Assembly: GCA_004292955.1 (NCBI GenBank)
Contig: RDXX01000015.1
Coordinates: 238,892 to 302,891, forward strand
Reading direction: 5' to 3'
DNA: 64,000 nucleotides
Origin: Oscillatoriales cyanobacterium
GTDB lineage: Bacteria; Cyanobacteriota; Cyanobacteriia; Cyanobacteriales; Microcoleaceae
Below the pieces are notes generated by a model. It ran no database searches, was not told where the DNA came from, and worked only from the letters and a program-made list of their open reading frames with translations. This document shows, piece by piece, positions 1 to 8,797 of the stretch. Position 1 is the first letter of the stretch; each line of letters opens with the position of its first letter. Position numbers and translations under genes: made by a program.

Positions 1-494
1 ATCCTTGAGAAATTTCGCTTTTATCCTCTTGCGAGATCCCCCTAAATCCCCCTTAAGAAGGGGGACTTTGAGAAGAATCCTGTCCGCCCCTTAAGAAGGG
101 CTTGACAAGGGGAACTTTGATCGCCTCTTGTTCCCCCCTTCTTAAGGGGGGCTAGGGGGGATCTGGGCCCTATCGTCAAACAGTAGACCGACACTGCATT
201 TGACTTTCAGTTGACACGGCTTACGCATTGTCAGCCATCAATCTGTACTTAACTTTACACCCGCCGACAGGGTGATTTGAGACTTGGCGCACAGCCAGCT
301 CAACATAATCGACCCTAAAAAAATCTCAGTTACTGTCTAATTAACCCTAGTCTAGTCGAGAATAAGGACACAGGACTTATGCAACTATTACCGCTGTTCA
401 AAGGTTGCGATCGCAACGCACCACCTCGAAAGGACGGACAGACGGTGTTTTTTGCTTGAGTCCTAAGATTTCAAAGGCATTAGGAGATTTTAAG
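1..494. repeat. Palindromic C/G-run repeats upstream of lpdA; no gene
   Basis: No coding region is evident before the lpdA start. Three copies of a palindrome of the form CCCCCTT-(n)-AAGGGGG lie at about 44-66, 84-102 and 132-155, in both orientations. A related C-run/G-run palindrome occurs inside valS near 47982-48018, so this is a dispersed family. The lpdA promoter presumably lies between about 200 and 480, but no convincing -35/-10 pair could be picked by eye. Confidence 0.6.
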
Positions 495-1934
495 GTGACT
501 CAAGGATTTGATTACGATTTAGCAATTATCGGCGCCGGCGTGGGCGGGCACGGGGCCGCCATACACGCGGTTAGCTGCGGGCTGAAAGTGGCAATTATCG
601 AAGCAGGCGACATGGGCGGGACTTGCGTCAACCGCGGCTGCATTCCCTCCAAGGCGCTGCTGGCGGCTTCCGGGCGGGTGCGGGATATGCGGAATGCCCA
701 CCATCTCAAGACTTTGGGAATTCAGTTGGGAAGTGTGGATTTCGATCGAGGGGCGATCGCCAATCACGCTAATACTATTGTTAGCAAACTGCGCGGCGAC
801 TTGACAAACAGCCTCAAACGTTTGAACGTCGATGTCATCCAAGGTTGGGGCAAAATTGCCGCTGCTCAAAAAATTGCGATCGAAACCGATAAAGGCGAGA
901 AAACTATTACCGCCAAGGATATTATTCTCGCCCCCGGTTCAATTCCCTTCGTCCCTCCGGGGATAGAAATTGACGGCAAAACTGTATTTACTAGCGATGA
1001 TGCTGTCAGATTGGAATCTCTACCGAAGTGGATCGCAATTATTGGCAGCGGTTATATTGGTTTGGAGTTTTCGGATATTTACACAGCCCTCGGCTGCGAA
1101 ATTACGATGATTGAAGCTCTAGATCAATTGATGCCAACTTTTGACCCGGATATTGCTAAATTAGCAGAACGAGTTTTGATTGCACCGCGCGATATTGAAA
1201 CAAAAGTTGGTTTGTTGGCTAAGAAAATTATTCCTGGTTCGCCCGTAATTATTGAATTAGCTGATTTCAAAACTAAAGAAGTTGTGGAAATTTTGGAAGT
1301 TGACGCTTGTTTGGTAGCAACTGGTCGAGTTCCCGTCAGCAAGAATTTGGGGTTAGAAACAGTTGGCGTCGAAACGATGCGCGGCTATATTCCAGTTAAC
1401 GATAAGATGCAGGTTTTGGTAGCAGGAGAACCGATCGCGAATTTGTGGGCGATCGGCGATGTTAACGGCAAAATGATGTTAGCCCACGCTGCATCTGCTC
1501 AAGGAATTGCCGCCGTCGAAAATATTTGCGGCCGCACTCGCGAAGTTGACTATTTGAGTATCCCAGCGGCGGCTTTTACTCACCCAGAAATTAGCTATGT
1601 GGGAATGAATGAACCTGCGGCGAAGGAGTTAGGAAAAACCGAAGGGTTTGAGGTCGCTTCTGTCAAGAGTTATTTTAAGGGAAATTCTAAGGCTATTGCG
1701 GAGGGTGAAACCGACGGTATGGCTAAGGTGATTTACCGGAAAGATACTGGGGAATTGTTGGGAGTTCACATTTTCGGTTTGCACGCTTCGGATTTGATTC
1801 AGGAGGCGGCAAATGCGATCGCCCAGCGGGATTCTGTGAACACTTTAGCATTCCGAGTTCACACGCACCCGACGCTTTCGGAAGTGTTGGATGAGGCTTT
1901 CAAACGGGCGGCGGGCGCGGCGGGCGGTCATTAA
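495..1934 (+). CDS. lpdA: Dihydrolipoamide dehydrogenase (E3)
   Basis: FAD-dependent pyridine nucleotide-disulfide oxidoreductase that reoxidises dihydrolipoamide of the pyruvate dehydrogenase and glycine cleavage complexes, passing electrons to NAD+. Visible landmarks are the N-terminal FAD-binding GAGVGG, the redox disulfide in GGTCVNRGC, the second nucleotide-binding GSGYIGLE, the ATGR segment, the FAD-contacting GD in [13 protein letters not shown], and the C-terminal catalytic HTHPTLSE His/Glu pair. An upstream TTG at 405 keeps the frame open, but the GTG at 495 is preferred: it has AGGAG eight bases upstream, and the protein then begins VTQGFDYDL as cyanobacterial E3 proteins do. The resulting 479 residues match the family length. 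It stands alone; no E1 or E2 gene is adjacent. Confidence 0.95.
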   Translation: MTQGFDYDLAIIGAGVGGHGAAIHAVSCGLKVAIIEAGDMGGTCVNRGCIPSKALLAASGRVRDMRNAHHLKTLGIQLGSVDFDRGAIANHANTIVSKLRGDLTNSLKRLNVDVIQGWGKIAAAQKIAIETDKGEKTITAKDIILAPGSIPFVPPGIEIDGKTVFTSDDAVRLESLPKWIAIIGSGYIGLEFSDIYTALGCEITMIEALDQLMPTFDPDIAKLAERVLIAPRDIETKVGLLAKKIIPGSPVIIELADFKTKEVVEILEVDACLVATGRVPVSKNLGLETVGVETMRGYIPVNDKMQVLVAGEPIANLWAIGDVNGKMMLAHAASAQGIAAVENICGRTREVDYLSIPAAAFTHPEISYVGMNEPAAKELGKTEGFEVASVKSYFKGNSKAIAEGETDGMAKVIYRKDTGELLGVHIFGLHASDLIQEAANAIAQRDSVNTLAFRVHTHPTLSEVLDEAFKRAAGAAGGH

Positions 1935-2076
1935 TTTGTAGGGGCGGTGTTCTTTTTTTACACTCCTGGACGCACTCCACGCAAAGAAACCGGGTTTTTT
2001 ACTTAATCTGTGGGTTGGAACGAAATATTTTCCTAAAAAAACCCGGTTTCTGGCCCCCGCGCGTAAGTGCTATTTT

Positions 2077-2111
2077 TAGATACCCGACTTTTTCAAGAAG
2101 TCGGGTATCTA
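2077..2111. terminator. Perfect 14-bp hairpin between converging genes
   Basis: Left arm 2077-2090 (TAGATACCCGACTT) and right arm 2098-2111 pair perfectly around a 7-base loop. It lies between lpdA and the convergent nucleotidyltransferase gene, so it may terminate both. A second pairing, between AAACCGGG near 1989 and AACCCGGTTTCT near 2041, precedes it and belongs to a dispersed repeat (AGAAACCGGGTTTCT) that recurs near 11041, 11091, 16745 and 48921. Confidence 0.6.
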
Positions 2112-2132
2112 GGTATTCTAATTGTTCAGGTT

Positions 2133-2459
2133 TCATAAAGCTATTCCCTCTTTACGGATATTTCTCAGCAAAGGGTCTTGATAATTAGTAAACCGTTCTT
2201 CATTCATAAACTGGCAGCTAATCACTTCATCATTTTGGAGCGACAAATCTGCTACAATCTGAAGAGTTCTATCAATTTCGACCCCCGCTTGAACTGGGGC
2301 TTTGAGAACTACTAACACATCTATATCAGAGTCTGGATGTGCGTCACCTCGCGCTTGGGAACCGTAGAGCACCATTTTGACAAGGCGACTGTCGTAAAGT
2401 TGCTCGAAGTGCGATCTGAGTTGCGTTAGGATGTTCTTAAGTTTATCATTAATGCTCAT
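2133..2459 (-). CDS. MNT-type nucleotidyltransferase domain protein
   Basis: A 108-residue protein of the minimal nucleotidyltransferase (Pol beta) fold. The motif GSQARGDAHPDSDID at about residues 33-47 carries the GS and the DxD acidic pair that bind the nucleotide and metal. Such proteins usually pair with a HEPN-domain protein as a toxin/antitoxin module in which the MNT member modifies and silences the HEPN toxin. No HEPN gene is adjacent here (lpdA converges on one side, the CHAT-kinase gene ends 65 bp upstream on the same strand), so it looks orphaned. It might be co-transcribed with the CHAT-kinase operon. Family assignment is firm; the role is not. Confidence 0.8.
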   Translation of the reverse strand: MSINDKLKNILTQLRSHFEQLYDSRLVKMVLYGSQARGDAHPDSDIDVLVVLKAPVQAGVEIDRTLQIVADLSLQNDEVISCQFMNEERFTNYQDPLLRNIRKEGIAL

Positions 2460-2523
2460 ATTTTTTGTTGTAAAACTTTTTATGGCTGTGGCGCTACATA
2501 ATCATAGTATTCACCATCTAGGA

Positions 2524-5157
2524 TTAACTTCGCCGCTGAAAGGCTTTGATTAATGTTTCAATTATACCCATCCTGCCAATAGAAGTTTTTGCAGACGGAG
2601 CCGAGGATGGACGATCGACCATTTTAGCCAGTCGTTGCAACAGAACTTGCGTATCTTTCGGCCTGTCTTTCGGAAAATAACCCATTAAATCGTCAATCAA
2701 ATCTGCTAGGGGCTGCGATGTTTTAGTAGCTATATTCCGCCAAATTAACTTTCCAGAACGCAAATCTTCCTGCAAATTTCTTGGTTCTTGAGCTGTTAGC
2801 AAATAGACAAAAGTTCTGCCCAATGCAAAAAAATCAGAACGCGGTTCAGAGCGACCCTTTTTTTGTTCTTCAGGAGTGTAACCCATTGAAGAAATTCTTG
2901 TTACTTCTCCACTTGTTCTTTGAATAGTTTCTGTCATTTCTCGCACCGCGCCAAAATCAATCAATACTAATTGTCCGTTAGACCTACACATAATATTTTG
3001 TGGCTTGATATCGCGGTGGAAATAATTTTGACTGTGAACGAGATTTAAAATTTCTGTCAGTTGTTTGAGCCAGTCTATAGCTTGTTCCGAGTCTATGGGC
3101 GTATGGTTCTGTTTTTCTAACCACTGCTGCAAATTATACCCTTCAATTTTCTCCATTACCAAGCAGTGCAAGGAATTGGCACTATTCTGAGGTCTGAAGG
3201 TAAAGTAACCGTCTGACTCTACTTTAGGAAGTCCCGGATGCTTCAGCCGCTGCAAAACGCTAGCTTCTCTTTGAAAAAGTTCCACACCTAGAGTATCGTT
3301 GTTCATGAGAACTTTCAACACTTTCCGAGTAGCGTCTCTATCTCTGACTTCATAAGTTCTGCCAAACCCTCCTTCTCCCAAACCTCTAATTACCCGATAG
3401 CGATCGTCTACCAACAACTTAGAACCGCAGTTTTGACAAAAGTTGAGAGTGACAGGGTTTTCTGGATGGCGGCAGTTGGGATTAATGCAGTTGCCACCAC
3501 TCCACGACTTTACTAGAGGTGCATATTGATTGCCAATCACGTTTAGCTGCGGCTGCTGTGGCTGAGGCGAAAAAGAATTAACGCTCGCTACTGATTGATT
3601 TTCAAGAACGTTTAGCTGCGACGGCTGCGACTGAGGCGAAGAGGAGTTAACACCACTTACTGATAGCTGTTTTAGAGATTCACGGCAATGTATGCAAAAA
3701 TTATTTTCTGCTCGATTTTCATGCCCCTTACTACACCGTAAAATAGAAATTTTATGCCTTGTTTGTTGCTGTGGCTGAGACTCAAAGGAATGGGTAACAG
3801 GTGATGGAGGTTGTTGTCGCGACTGAGATGAATGTATGTTAGTCGCTGGTGCTTGCCGTTGCTCTAACTCAGATGAATTGTTGCCAGGTGTGGGTAGTTC
3901 CTGCTCCTCCTGGGGGGATGGAATAATAATCGTATGTGATGGGTGATTTTGCTGTTCTTGAGATGGATTGACGATCGCACTTGGCAACCATAATATTGAA
4001 TTCTGATTGCCTGTTTGAGACTTTTCAGCCCTGCGACTTTGTACACCCCCAAGCGCTTGCCAAGTCAAAGGTGCTTCTGCTGGATTCTGAAAACTCACTG
4101 GCAAGAAAGTTACACCGGGAAATCTATTTTCCAGACGGTTGAGCTTTTCCCGTGCCTTCCGCACTGCAAGGCTGACAGAATTTCCAGCCACAAATGCTTC
4201 CAAAAAACGCTGCAAAAACTTCTGTGCTACCTCATCCGGCACAATTTCTCGCATAACAATGACATTTGGAACTCCTAAATTGCTAAGTTGCTGTGCTATT
4301 CCTAACCCATCGCAGGAATTGAAAATTGCTAACTGCAAACCATGCTTTACCGCACCTGAAATATCATATTTCAAATGATCGATAGTTATACTCTCATCCT
4401 GATTGAGTTCAATCACGCCTCTAGCAGCATCATCTTCACTGCTGCTATGACCGGCAAAGAAAAATATCTGCGGACTTTGCTTCTCAATCTCCTCGCCTAA
4501 TTTCTCACAAGTCGGCTCATCTAAACGAATAATTTCACCATTCGAGTCTCTAGACAAGAAATTGTGCAGCGATTCCCAGTCTTTCTCTGTCTTAATTATC
4601 GTGGTATTACCAACCGTTTCTTTCTTGCCAAAAACTGCTAATACTTTAACTTTTTCTCTGGGAATAGGTGGTTGTTTTCGCACGGGCAGAAATAAACTCG
4701 CCGAGGCTTTCGCACAGTTTTTTCGATGAAAAACATCCCAGCTATGCCAAGGCAACCGCTGTAAATTTGGGTCTTTTGTCTTAAAAATAAATCTAATTTC
4801 TTCTCGTGGATCGGTTAGTTCGGATAATAGTTCATCTCTGATCGGAGACATATGATGAGAATTTAGCCATTTATTAATATTGGACTCCAATTTTCGCGTG
4901 TGTGTTGCTATTTCCTTAATAGCAGGGTTAGGACTTGTATAGCCACCAATTCGGGTAGCAGACCTCATCGGGTCTACACGAGCGAGATATCCTGACTTCC
5001 AAAGTTCATAGTGCTCGCGGATCTCTGGACTTTGAGGCAACTTGCCTTTAGTATCAACAATACAACGATGCTCTACTTCTGTCTCAATACGAAGTGTGAC
5101 AGTAAAACCTCTATCAAAATTACCCTCTACTAAATCGAGAAGAACTATTTTACCCAT
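2524..5157 (-). CDS. CHAT protease-like / zinc-ribbon / Ser-Thr protein kinase fusion
   Basis: An 877-residue signalling fusion. Residues ~150-370 form a CHAT (caspase-like) domain with the paired catalytic segments FFAGHSSS (His ~236) and FNSCDG (Cys ~281). A Gln/Pro/Ser-rich linker follows, with two four-cysteine ribbons: CSKGHENRAENNFCIHC near 470-490, and CINPNC...FCQNCG near 555-577. The latter is the usual cyanobacterial lead-in to a kinase. The kinase (~580-845) is intact: GEGGFGRTYEV loop, VLKVL lysine, HRDIKPQN near 712, DFG in LIDFGAVRE. No membrane segment is seen. It is the last large gene of an operon with the DUF1822 gene (20 bp upstream) and the gene at 5818-6696. Substrates are unknown; coupling of a protease sensor to a kinase is an inference from architecture. 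Confidence 0.88.
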   Translation of the reverse strand: MGKIVLLDLVEGNFDRGFTVTLRIETEVEHRCIVDTKGKLPQSPEIREHYELWKSGYLARVDPMRSATRIGGYTSPNPAIKEIATHTRKLESNINKWLNSHHMSPIRDELLSELTDPREEIRFIFKTKDPNLQRLPWHSWDVFHRKNCAKASASLFLPVRKQPPIPREKVKVLAVFGKKETVGNTTIIKTEKDWESLHNFLSRDSNGEIIRLDEPTCEKLGEEIEKQSPQIFFFAGHSSSEDDAARGVIELNQDESITIDHLKYDISGAVKHGLQLAIFNSCDGLGIAQQLSNLGVPNVIVMREIVPDEVAQKFLQRFLEAFVAGNSVSLAVRKAREKLNRLENRFPGVTFLPVSFQNPAEAPLTWQALGGVQSRRAEKSQTGNQNSILWLPSAIVNPSQEQQNHPSHTIIIPSPQEEQELPTPGNNSSELEQRQAPATNIHSSQSRQQPPSPVTHSFESQPQQQTRHKISILRCSKGHENRAENNFCIHCRESLKQLSVSGVNSSSPQSQPSQLNVLENQSVASVNSFSPQPQQPQLNVIGNQYAPLVKSWSGGNCINPNCRHPENPVTLNFCQNCGSKLLVDDRYRVIRGLGEGGFGRTYEVRDRDATRKVLKVLMNNDTLGVELFQREASVLQRLKHPGLPKVESDGYFTFRPQNSANSLHCLVMEKIEGYNLQQWLEKQNHTPIDSEQAIDWLKQLTEILNLVHSQNYFHRDIKPQNIMCRSNGQLVLIDFGAVREMTETIQRTSGEVTRISSMGYTPEEQKKGRSEPRSDFFALGRTFVYLLTAQEPRNLQEDLRSGKLIWRNIATKTSQPLADLIDDLMGYFPKDRPKDTQVLLQRLAKMVDRPSSAPSAKTSIGRMGIIETLIKAFQRRS

Positions 5158-5177
5158 TGCCCCTCCTGGTCAATTAT

Positions 5178-5816
5178 TTAAATTATAAAATTTTGCGTAA
5201 CACTTGCATCACCTAATTCAATTTTGATATTAAATTCTTCTCCGGGTTTACCATTAAGATTTAATTGAATCCATTCCCTATAATTTCCAGCTTGGTCTTC
5301 GACGATAGTTTTAGCAGATATTGTATCAATCGCCACAAACTTCAGACTGTACGGGAGATTTTTGCTGCCGATGGGATGCACTTGCAGGCAGATATCCATT
5401 TCTTGATTTGGCTTTTGGCTCACAGCAACTACCAAGGCTAAAGAATGACTATTCGGTGACATTCCCAATACAACCTGCTGTGCTTTGAGCATGGCATTAG
5501 AACTAACAGATCTGCTACCCAAAATCAGCTCTAGTCTTTGCTCATCCAAAACTTCTTGTACAGTTTTCCAAATATCGTTAACGACATTTTGAAGCCACTG
5601 ACTCAAGTTTACCAGCACTTCAGTAGGTACAACAGCTTGTTCCTTTACTGGTAAAGTTAGCTGCACATCATCAACAGTAATTCCTAATATTTCCTTCAAT
5701 TGCCCAGATTTAAACAGTTGCTCAAGCCGCTGCAACCGATCTAGCGAACCTTCCAAAACCAGATGCACAGAATCTTCATCATTTTCTTCTATTCTGCGTA
5801 TATCCATAAAAAACAT
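5178..5816 (-). CDS. DUF1822-like protein
   Basis: A 212-residue protein resembling the second half of cyanobacterial DUF1822 proteins: the LSQWLQNVVNDIWKTVQ helix (~90-106) and a closing region with NLNGKPGEEF followed by a beta-rich tail ending QNFII. It is shorter than typical DUF1822 members and lacks their usual N-terminal segment. DUF1822 genes commonly sit next to CHAT-domain genes in cyanobacteria, which fits its position one base after the stop of the 5818-6696 gene and 20 bp before the CHAT-kinase gene. The two ATGs at 5816 and 5807 are both possible starts; the first gives the tightest coupling. Function unknown, probably a regulator or partner of the CHAT protein. Confidence 0.7.
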   Translation of the reverse strand: MFFMDIRRIEENDEDSVHLVLEGSLDRLQRLEQLFKSGQLKEILGITVDDVQLTLPVKEQAVVPTEVLVNLSQWLQNVVNDIWKTVQEVLDEQRLELILGSRSVSSNAMLKAQQVVLGMSPNSHSLALVVAVSQKPNQEMDICLQVHPIGSKNLPYSLKFVAIDTISAKTIVEDQAGNYREWIQLNLNGKPGEEFNIKIELGDASVTQNFII

Positions 5817-5817
5817 C

Positions 5818-6696
5818 CTAAACTCGTTGTAAATACTGAACTATCTCTGTCAACTTTTGCGGATCTAGATTTTCAATTGATATCTTCAATAACAATGTAC
5901 CCTCAGCACTCTTATCTAACTCCATCTTTTTAGGTTGTAGCTGCTCTTCCATACGGTTTAAGACTTGCTGCATAGTATTTTTAATATCTCCCATTTCTGA
6001 CAACAGGATCGACATAGAATCATCTATGGTTTTTTGATTTTTTTGCTGTTGCTCTGCTGAATCAGCATGAACTTGAGCTAATAACTGCGCCTGAAAAATC
6101 CTGCGAACCTCTGGCACATACTTGATCTGAGCAGCAAATTGTTCGCACACCCGTTGAAATAAAACTTCCCTGACTTTAGCTCTGTAGAATTCAGGCAAAT
6201 CACCATACCTGCTCAGCGCCTCAGCTATCAAGTTATCTTTAATTCTTTGAATCCGCTCCTCAGCCAACTCCCCTTCAGGAGTCAGCAAAAATGCAATTTC
6301 ATCAATCGAGCTAATTAGTGGCTCAATATCTTTTAATTTTTTAACTTTTCCGAGTTCCCTTGCAAGTCGAATAAATTTCTCATTCAGTAGTTTAATATCT
6401 GCCTCGTGTTCAGGTGGATAAGATGGTTCCGGGGGGTATTCCACCATCACCATGAATATCTGTTGCGGCTCAAACTCCCCCATCAATTGATACTGGCACT
6501 CTAAGGCAATCTTTTGCAAAGCTGAGAGCCAGGAAAACTTGAGCGCCTTTTGCAGGTGATGATTGATCAGTTTATCGTCTTGTTTCAGGTAATTACCGAG
6601 AGACTCGACTCCTTTGCAAACAGCCCGATTCGGATAATGTGCCAAAATGTTGGTCGCAATCCCAGCCACAATTGCCCCGAGAGTAAAACTTTCCAT
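5818..6696 (-). CDS. Unrecognised protein, first gene of the CHAT-kinase operon
   Basis: A 292-residue protein not recognised by family. It opens with a short hydrophobic stretch (LGAIVAGIATNILA, residues ~7-20), which could be a membrane anchor or amphipathic helix. It continues as a mostly helical, charged protein with a Glu/Gln/Lys-rich probable coiled coil around 215-255. The last ~30 residues (TLLLKISIENLDPQKLTEIVQYLQ) look like a small separate module. Effector-associated adaptor domains in CHAT-type conflict systems are often small terminal modules like this, so an adaptor role is possible but inferred only. The stop is one base from the next ATG, indicating translational coupling. Confidence 0.7.
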   Translation of the reverse strand: MESFTLGAIVAGIATNILAHYPNRAVCKGVESLGNYLKQDDKLINHHLQKALKFSWLSALQKIALECQYQLMGEFEPQQIFMVMVEYPPEPSYPPEHEADIKLLNEKFIRLARELGKVKKLKDIEPLISSIDEIAFLLTPEGELAEERIQRIKDNLIAEALSRYGDLPEFYRAKVREVLFQRVCEQFAAQIKYVPEVRRIFQAQLLAQVHADSAEQQQKNQKTIDDSMSILLSEMGDIKNTMQQVLNRMEEQLQPKKMELDKSAEGTLLLKISIENLDPQKLTEIVQYLQRV

Positions 6697-6826
6697 CCTT
6701 TTTTGCCGTCTGCGTTCTTGAACATGGATTGCTTTTTAATATAAACTATTTTAACTGTGATAGGCATCTCAGCAAAAAATCTCAAACCTATTACGATCGC
6801 CCTTTATCCCCTTAATCCCCCCTATC

Positions 6827-7744
6827 ATGCTCCAAATCCGCCGCCGTCCGCCCAGCACCTCAGTCTCCGTACTCTACCTCAGCTACAAAATCGCCGTACC
6901 CGACGCCGAACCCCGGCACATCCTCGAAGAAATTGTTTGGCAAAAAGAGGTTGAAGTAGCCCAAAAGCGCGATCGCACGCCTTTAGCCGAACTTCACAAA
7001 AGACTCCCCTTTGCACCCCCGATCCGCGACTTCCTCGGCGCACTCAAAAACGGTAAAACCACACCAGCAATCATCGCAGAAGTCAAAAAAGCTTCCCCCA
7101 GCAAAGGCGTAATTCGCGAAGATTTCGATCCCGTGGCGATCGCCCAAGCATACCAAGAAAACGGCGCCAGTTGCATCTCCGTACTCACCGATGAAAAGTT
7201 CTTTCAAGGCAGTTTCGACAACCTCGCTAAAATCCGTGCCGCCGTCGATTTGCCCTTACTTTGCAAAGAATTTATTATCTATCCTTACCAAATCTATCTC
7301 GCCCGGATTAGCGGCGCCGATGCTGTATTGTTAATCGCTGCCATCTTATCTGACAAAGACTTACAATACTTTGTGAAAATTGTCAAGACTTTGGGGATGA
7401 CGGCCTTAATAGAAGTTCACACTCTCGAAGAACTCGATCGAGTATTAACCCTAGAAGGAGTCAACCTAATCGGCATCAACAACCGCAACCTAGAAGACTT
7501 TTCCGTCAGTCTAGAAACCACCAGCCAACTATTAGCCGATCGCCAAACCGAAATTCAAGGAAAAAACATCCTCACCGTCAGCGAGTCAGGAATCCATACA
7601 GCCGACGACCTCACCCAAGTTGCCAGCGCCGGAGTCCAAGCCGTCCTCATCGGCGAATCCCTAGTCAAGCAGCCAGATCCGGGTGCTGCTTTAGCCTCCC
7701 TTGCCAAGACACATCCGCCCATCACCAAAGGCGAGACTGCTTGA
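6827..7744 (+). CDS. trpC: Indole-3-glycerol-phosphate synthase
   Basis: Closes the indole ring in tryptophan synthesis, converting CdRP to indole-3-glycerol phosphate. The TIM-barrel signatures are present: [13 protein letters not shown] (catalytic Lys), [16 protein letters not shown] segment, [30 protein letters not shown] and SESGI, ending with the phosphate loop [11 protein letters not shown]. The ~50-residue N-terminal extension ([10 protein letters not shown]...[14 protein letters not shown]) is typical of the cyanobacterial enzyme and supports the ATG at 6827. No strong ribosome-binding site precedes it. The gene is monocistronic here, as trp genes usually are dispersed in cyanobacteria. 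Confidence 0.95.
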   Translation: MLQIRRRPPSTSVSVLYLSYKIAVPDAEPRHILEEIVWQKEVEVAQKRDRTPLAELHKRLPFAPPIRDFLGALKNGKTTPAIIAEVKKASPSKGVIREDFDPVAIAQAYQENGASCISVLTDEKFFQGSFDNLAKIRAAVDLPLLCKEFIIYPYQIYLARISGADAVLLIAAILSDKDLQYFVKIVKTLGMTALIEVHTLEELDRVLTLEGVNLIGINNRNLEDFSVSLETTSQLLADRQTEIQGKNILTVSESGIHTADDLTQVASAGVQAVLIGESLVKQPDPGAALASLAKTHPPITKGETA

Positions 7745-8478
7745 CCAAAGAACGAGCCCGCCGGGCCCCTCGATGCGAGACATGGGGATAAGTCGGTAGC
7801 GGTTTCAACCGCCTAGAAGGGGTTGCACGGCTTTAGCCGCCGTGGTACAATAGATTCAAGCGAGTAGGAGCAACCATCTACGCGACGAAACATCCTAGTA
7901 CTGAGAAATCCAGGCAACGGACATATCCGACTTCGATTCGGAACAGTTAAAGGGCAAATAATGGCAGGATGTCGAGCGTACCAACCTGGCAGAGTGATGG
8001 ACTTTCCAAGCGATAGAAGCATAAAAGTATACGCAAAGTTTAGAGTAATCTAGACTGAGTGGGTAGCGGCGCATTGAACACGCCTGTGTGAAACCTTTAT
8101 TGGAATCGCACGAATCCCCCCGATTCATCGGTGGGGTTAGTTCAAAAACACCCCCGAATTCTGATAAAAAATGATTGAGTAGGTAAATAATCAGAAATTC
8201 TAGCCTGCATCGACTCAAGCGCCTAACTGCAAAAAAAATAGCACTCAAAGCTATATTGCAGAGAAATATTTTGCCAGAAAGCAATTAAATCTATTCGCTG
8301 TCGCCAGTCGATCGCAAAATTTAGCGTTACCAACGCACCCAGCCCCGAATATTCGATCGGCAAAGCAGGGGTTTTTGTAAGGTTAGAAAACAAATAAGAA
8401 GTCGGGCATCTAATGTTCACCTGTGATGCCCCATGCACTTGCAATGGGGTATCGGTTCGCTGAGGTATGTTAGCTTTC
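7745..8478. repeat. Intergenic region with dispersed hairpin repeats
   Basis: Between trpC and the DUF5340 gene. It holds a GGCGG/CCGCC hairpin around 7796-7845 with a GCGGTTTCAACCGCC core that recurs at 13833-13962, the small ORF at 7880-8053, and a GC-rich hairpin at about 8112-8137 (CCCCCC/GGTGGGG arms) that resembles IS200/IS605 element ends and could also terminate the small ORF. A fragment near 8398-8412 (AGAAGTCGGGCATCTA) resembles the right arm of the 2077-2111 hairpin. Confidence 0.5.
7880..8053 (+). CDS. Small ORF with ACG in place of a start codon
   Basis: A 57-residue reading frame beginning at ACG 7880 and ending at TAG 8051-8053. The protein looks real: NILVLRNPGNGHIRLRFG, then GQIMAGCRAYQPGRVMDF, rich in basic and beta-forming residues like a small RNA- or DNA-binding barrel. 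A clean AGGAG (7866-7870) sits nine bases before the ACG, exactly where a start should be. There is no ATG, GTG or TTG in frame before the internal ATG at 7961, and a TAG at 7865 closes the frame upstream. Either ATG mutated to ACG, a two-base loss removed an ATG at 7876, the gene uses a rare non-canonical start, or there is a sequencing error. Family not recognised. Confidence 0.5.
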   Translation, partial: TRRNILVLRNPGNGHIRLRFGTVKGQIMAGCRAYQPGRVMDFPSDRSIKVYAKFRVI

Positions 8479-8724
8479 ATGGAGCCAATTCCCCTTCCTT
8501 CGTACATTCATTATGAATTGTTACTTCAATTGTTAGAACGCAAAACAATGTTTGCTGTCAGTCCACAATCGCCCCAACAGCAACAAGTTCACCAACTTAT
8601 TATTACCCTGCGTAAAGCCCTTGCCATTCAAAAGCAATTAGAACAAAGCTGCGAGCGATCGAACTTGGCAGTAGAATACCGTTGGTCTTTAAATGAAACT
8701 AACCATACTGGCATTAAAAGTTAA
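8479..8724 (+). CDS. DUF5340-like small cyanobacterial protein
   Basis: An 81-residue protein starting MEPIPLPSYIHYELLLQLLE, matching what I remember of the DUF5340 family of cyanobacteria. The centre (QQQQVHQLIITLRKALAIQKQLEQ) is a long amphipathic helix; the tail is polar. The ATG at 8479 is preferred to the one at 8467 because the family begins with MEPI(P)LP. The gene is 73 bp upstream of the aminotransferase gene and in the same direction, so they may share transcripts. Function unknown. Confidence 0.7.
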   Translation: MEPIPLPSYIHYELLLQLLERKTMFAVSPQSPQQQQVHQLIITLRKALAIQKQLEQSCERSNLAVEYRWSLNETNHTGIKS

Positions 8725-8797
8725 AAAACTTAGAGTACCAACCGATCGTATTTGATTTATTCTGTAGAACTCCCATCGAAAAAGTTAGGACGACATA

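Noticed and set aside
7895..8284. 129-codon minus-strand frame in the gap after trpC
   Set aside because: It is antisense to the more coherent small ORF at 7880-8053 and has no family-like pattern.
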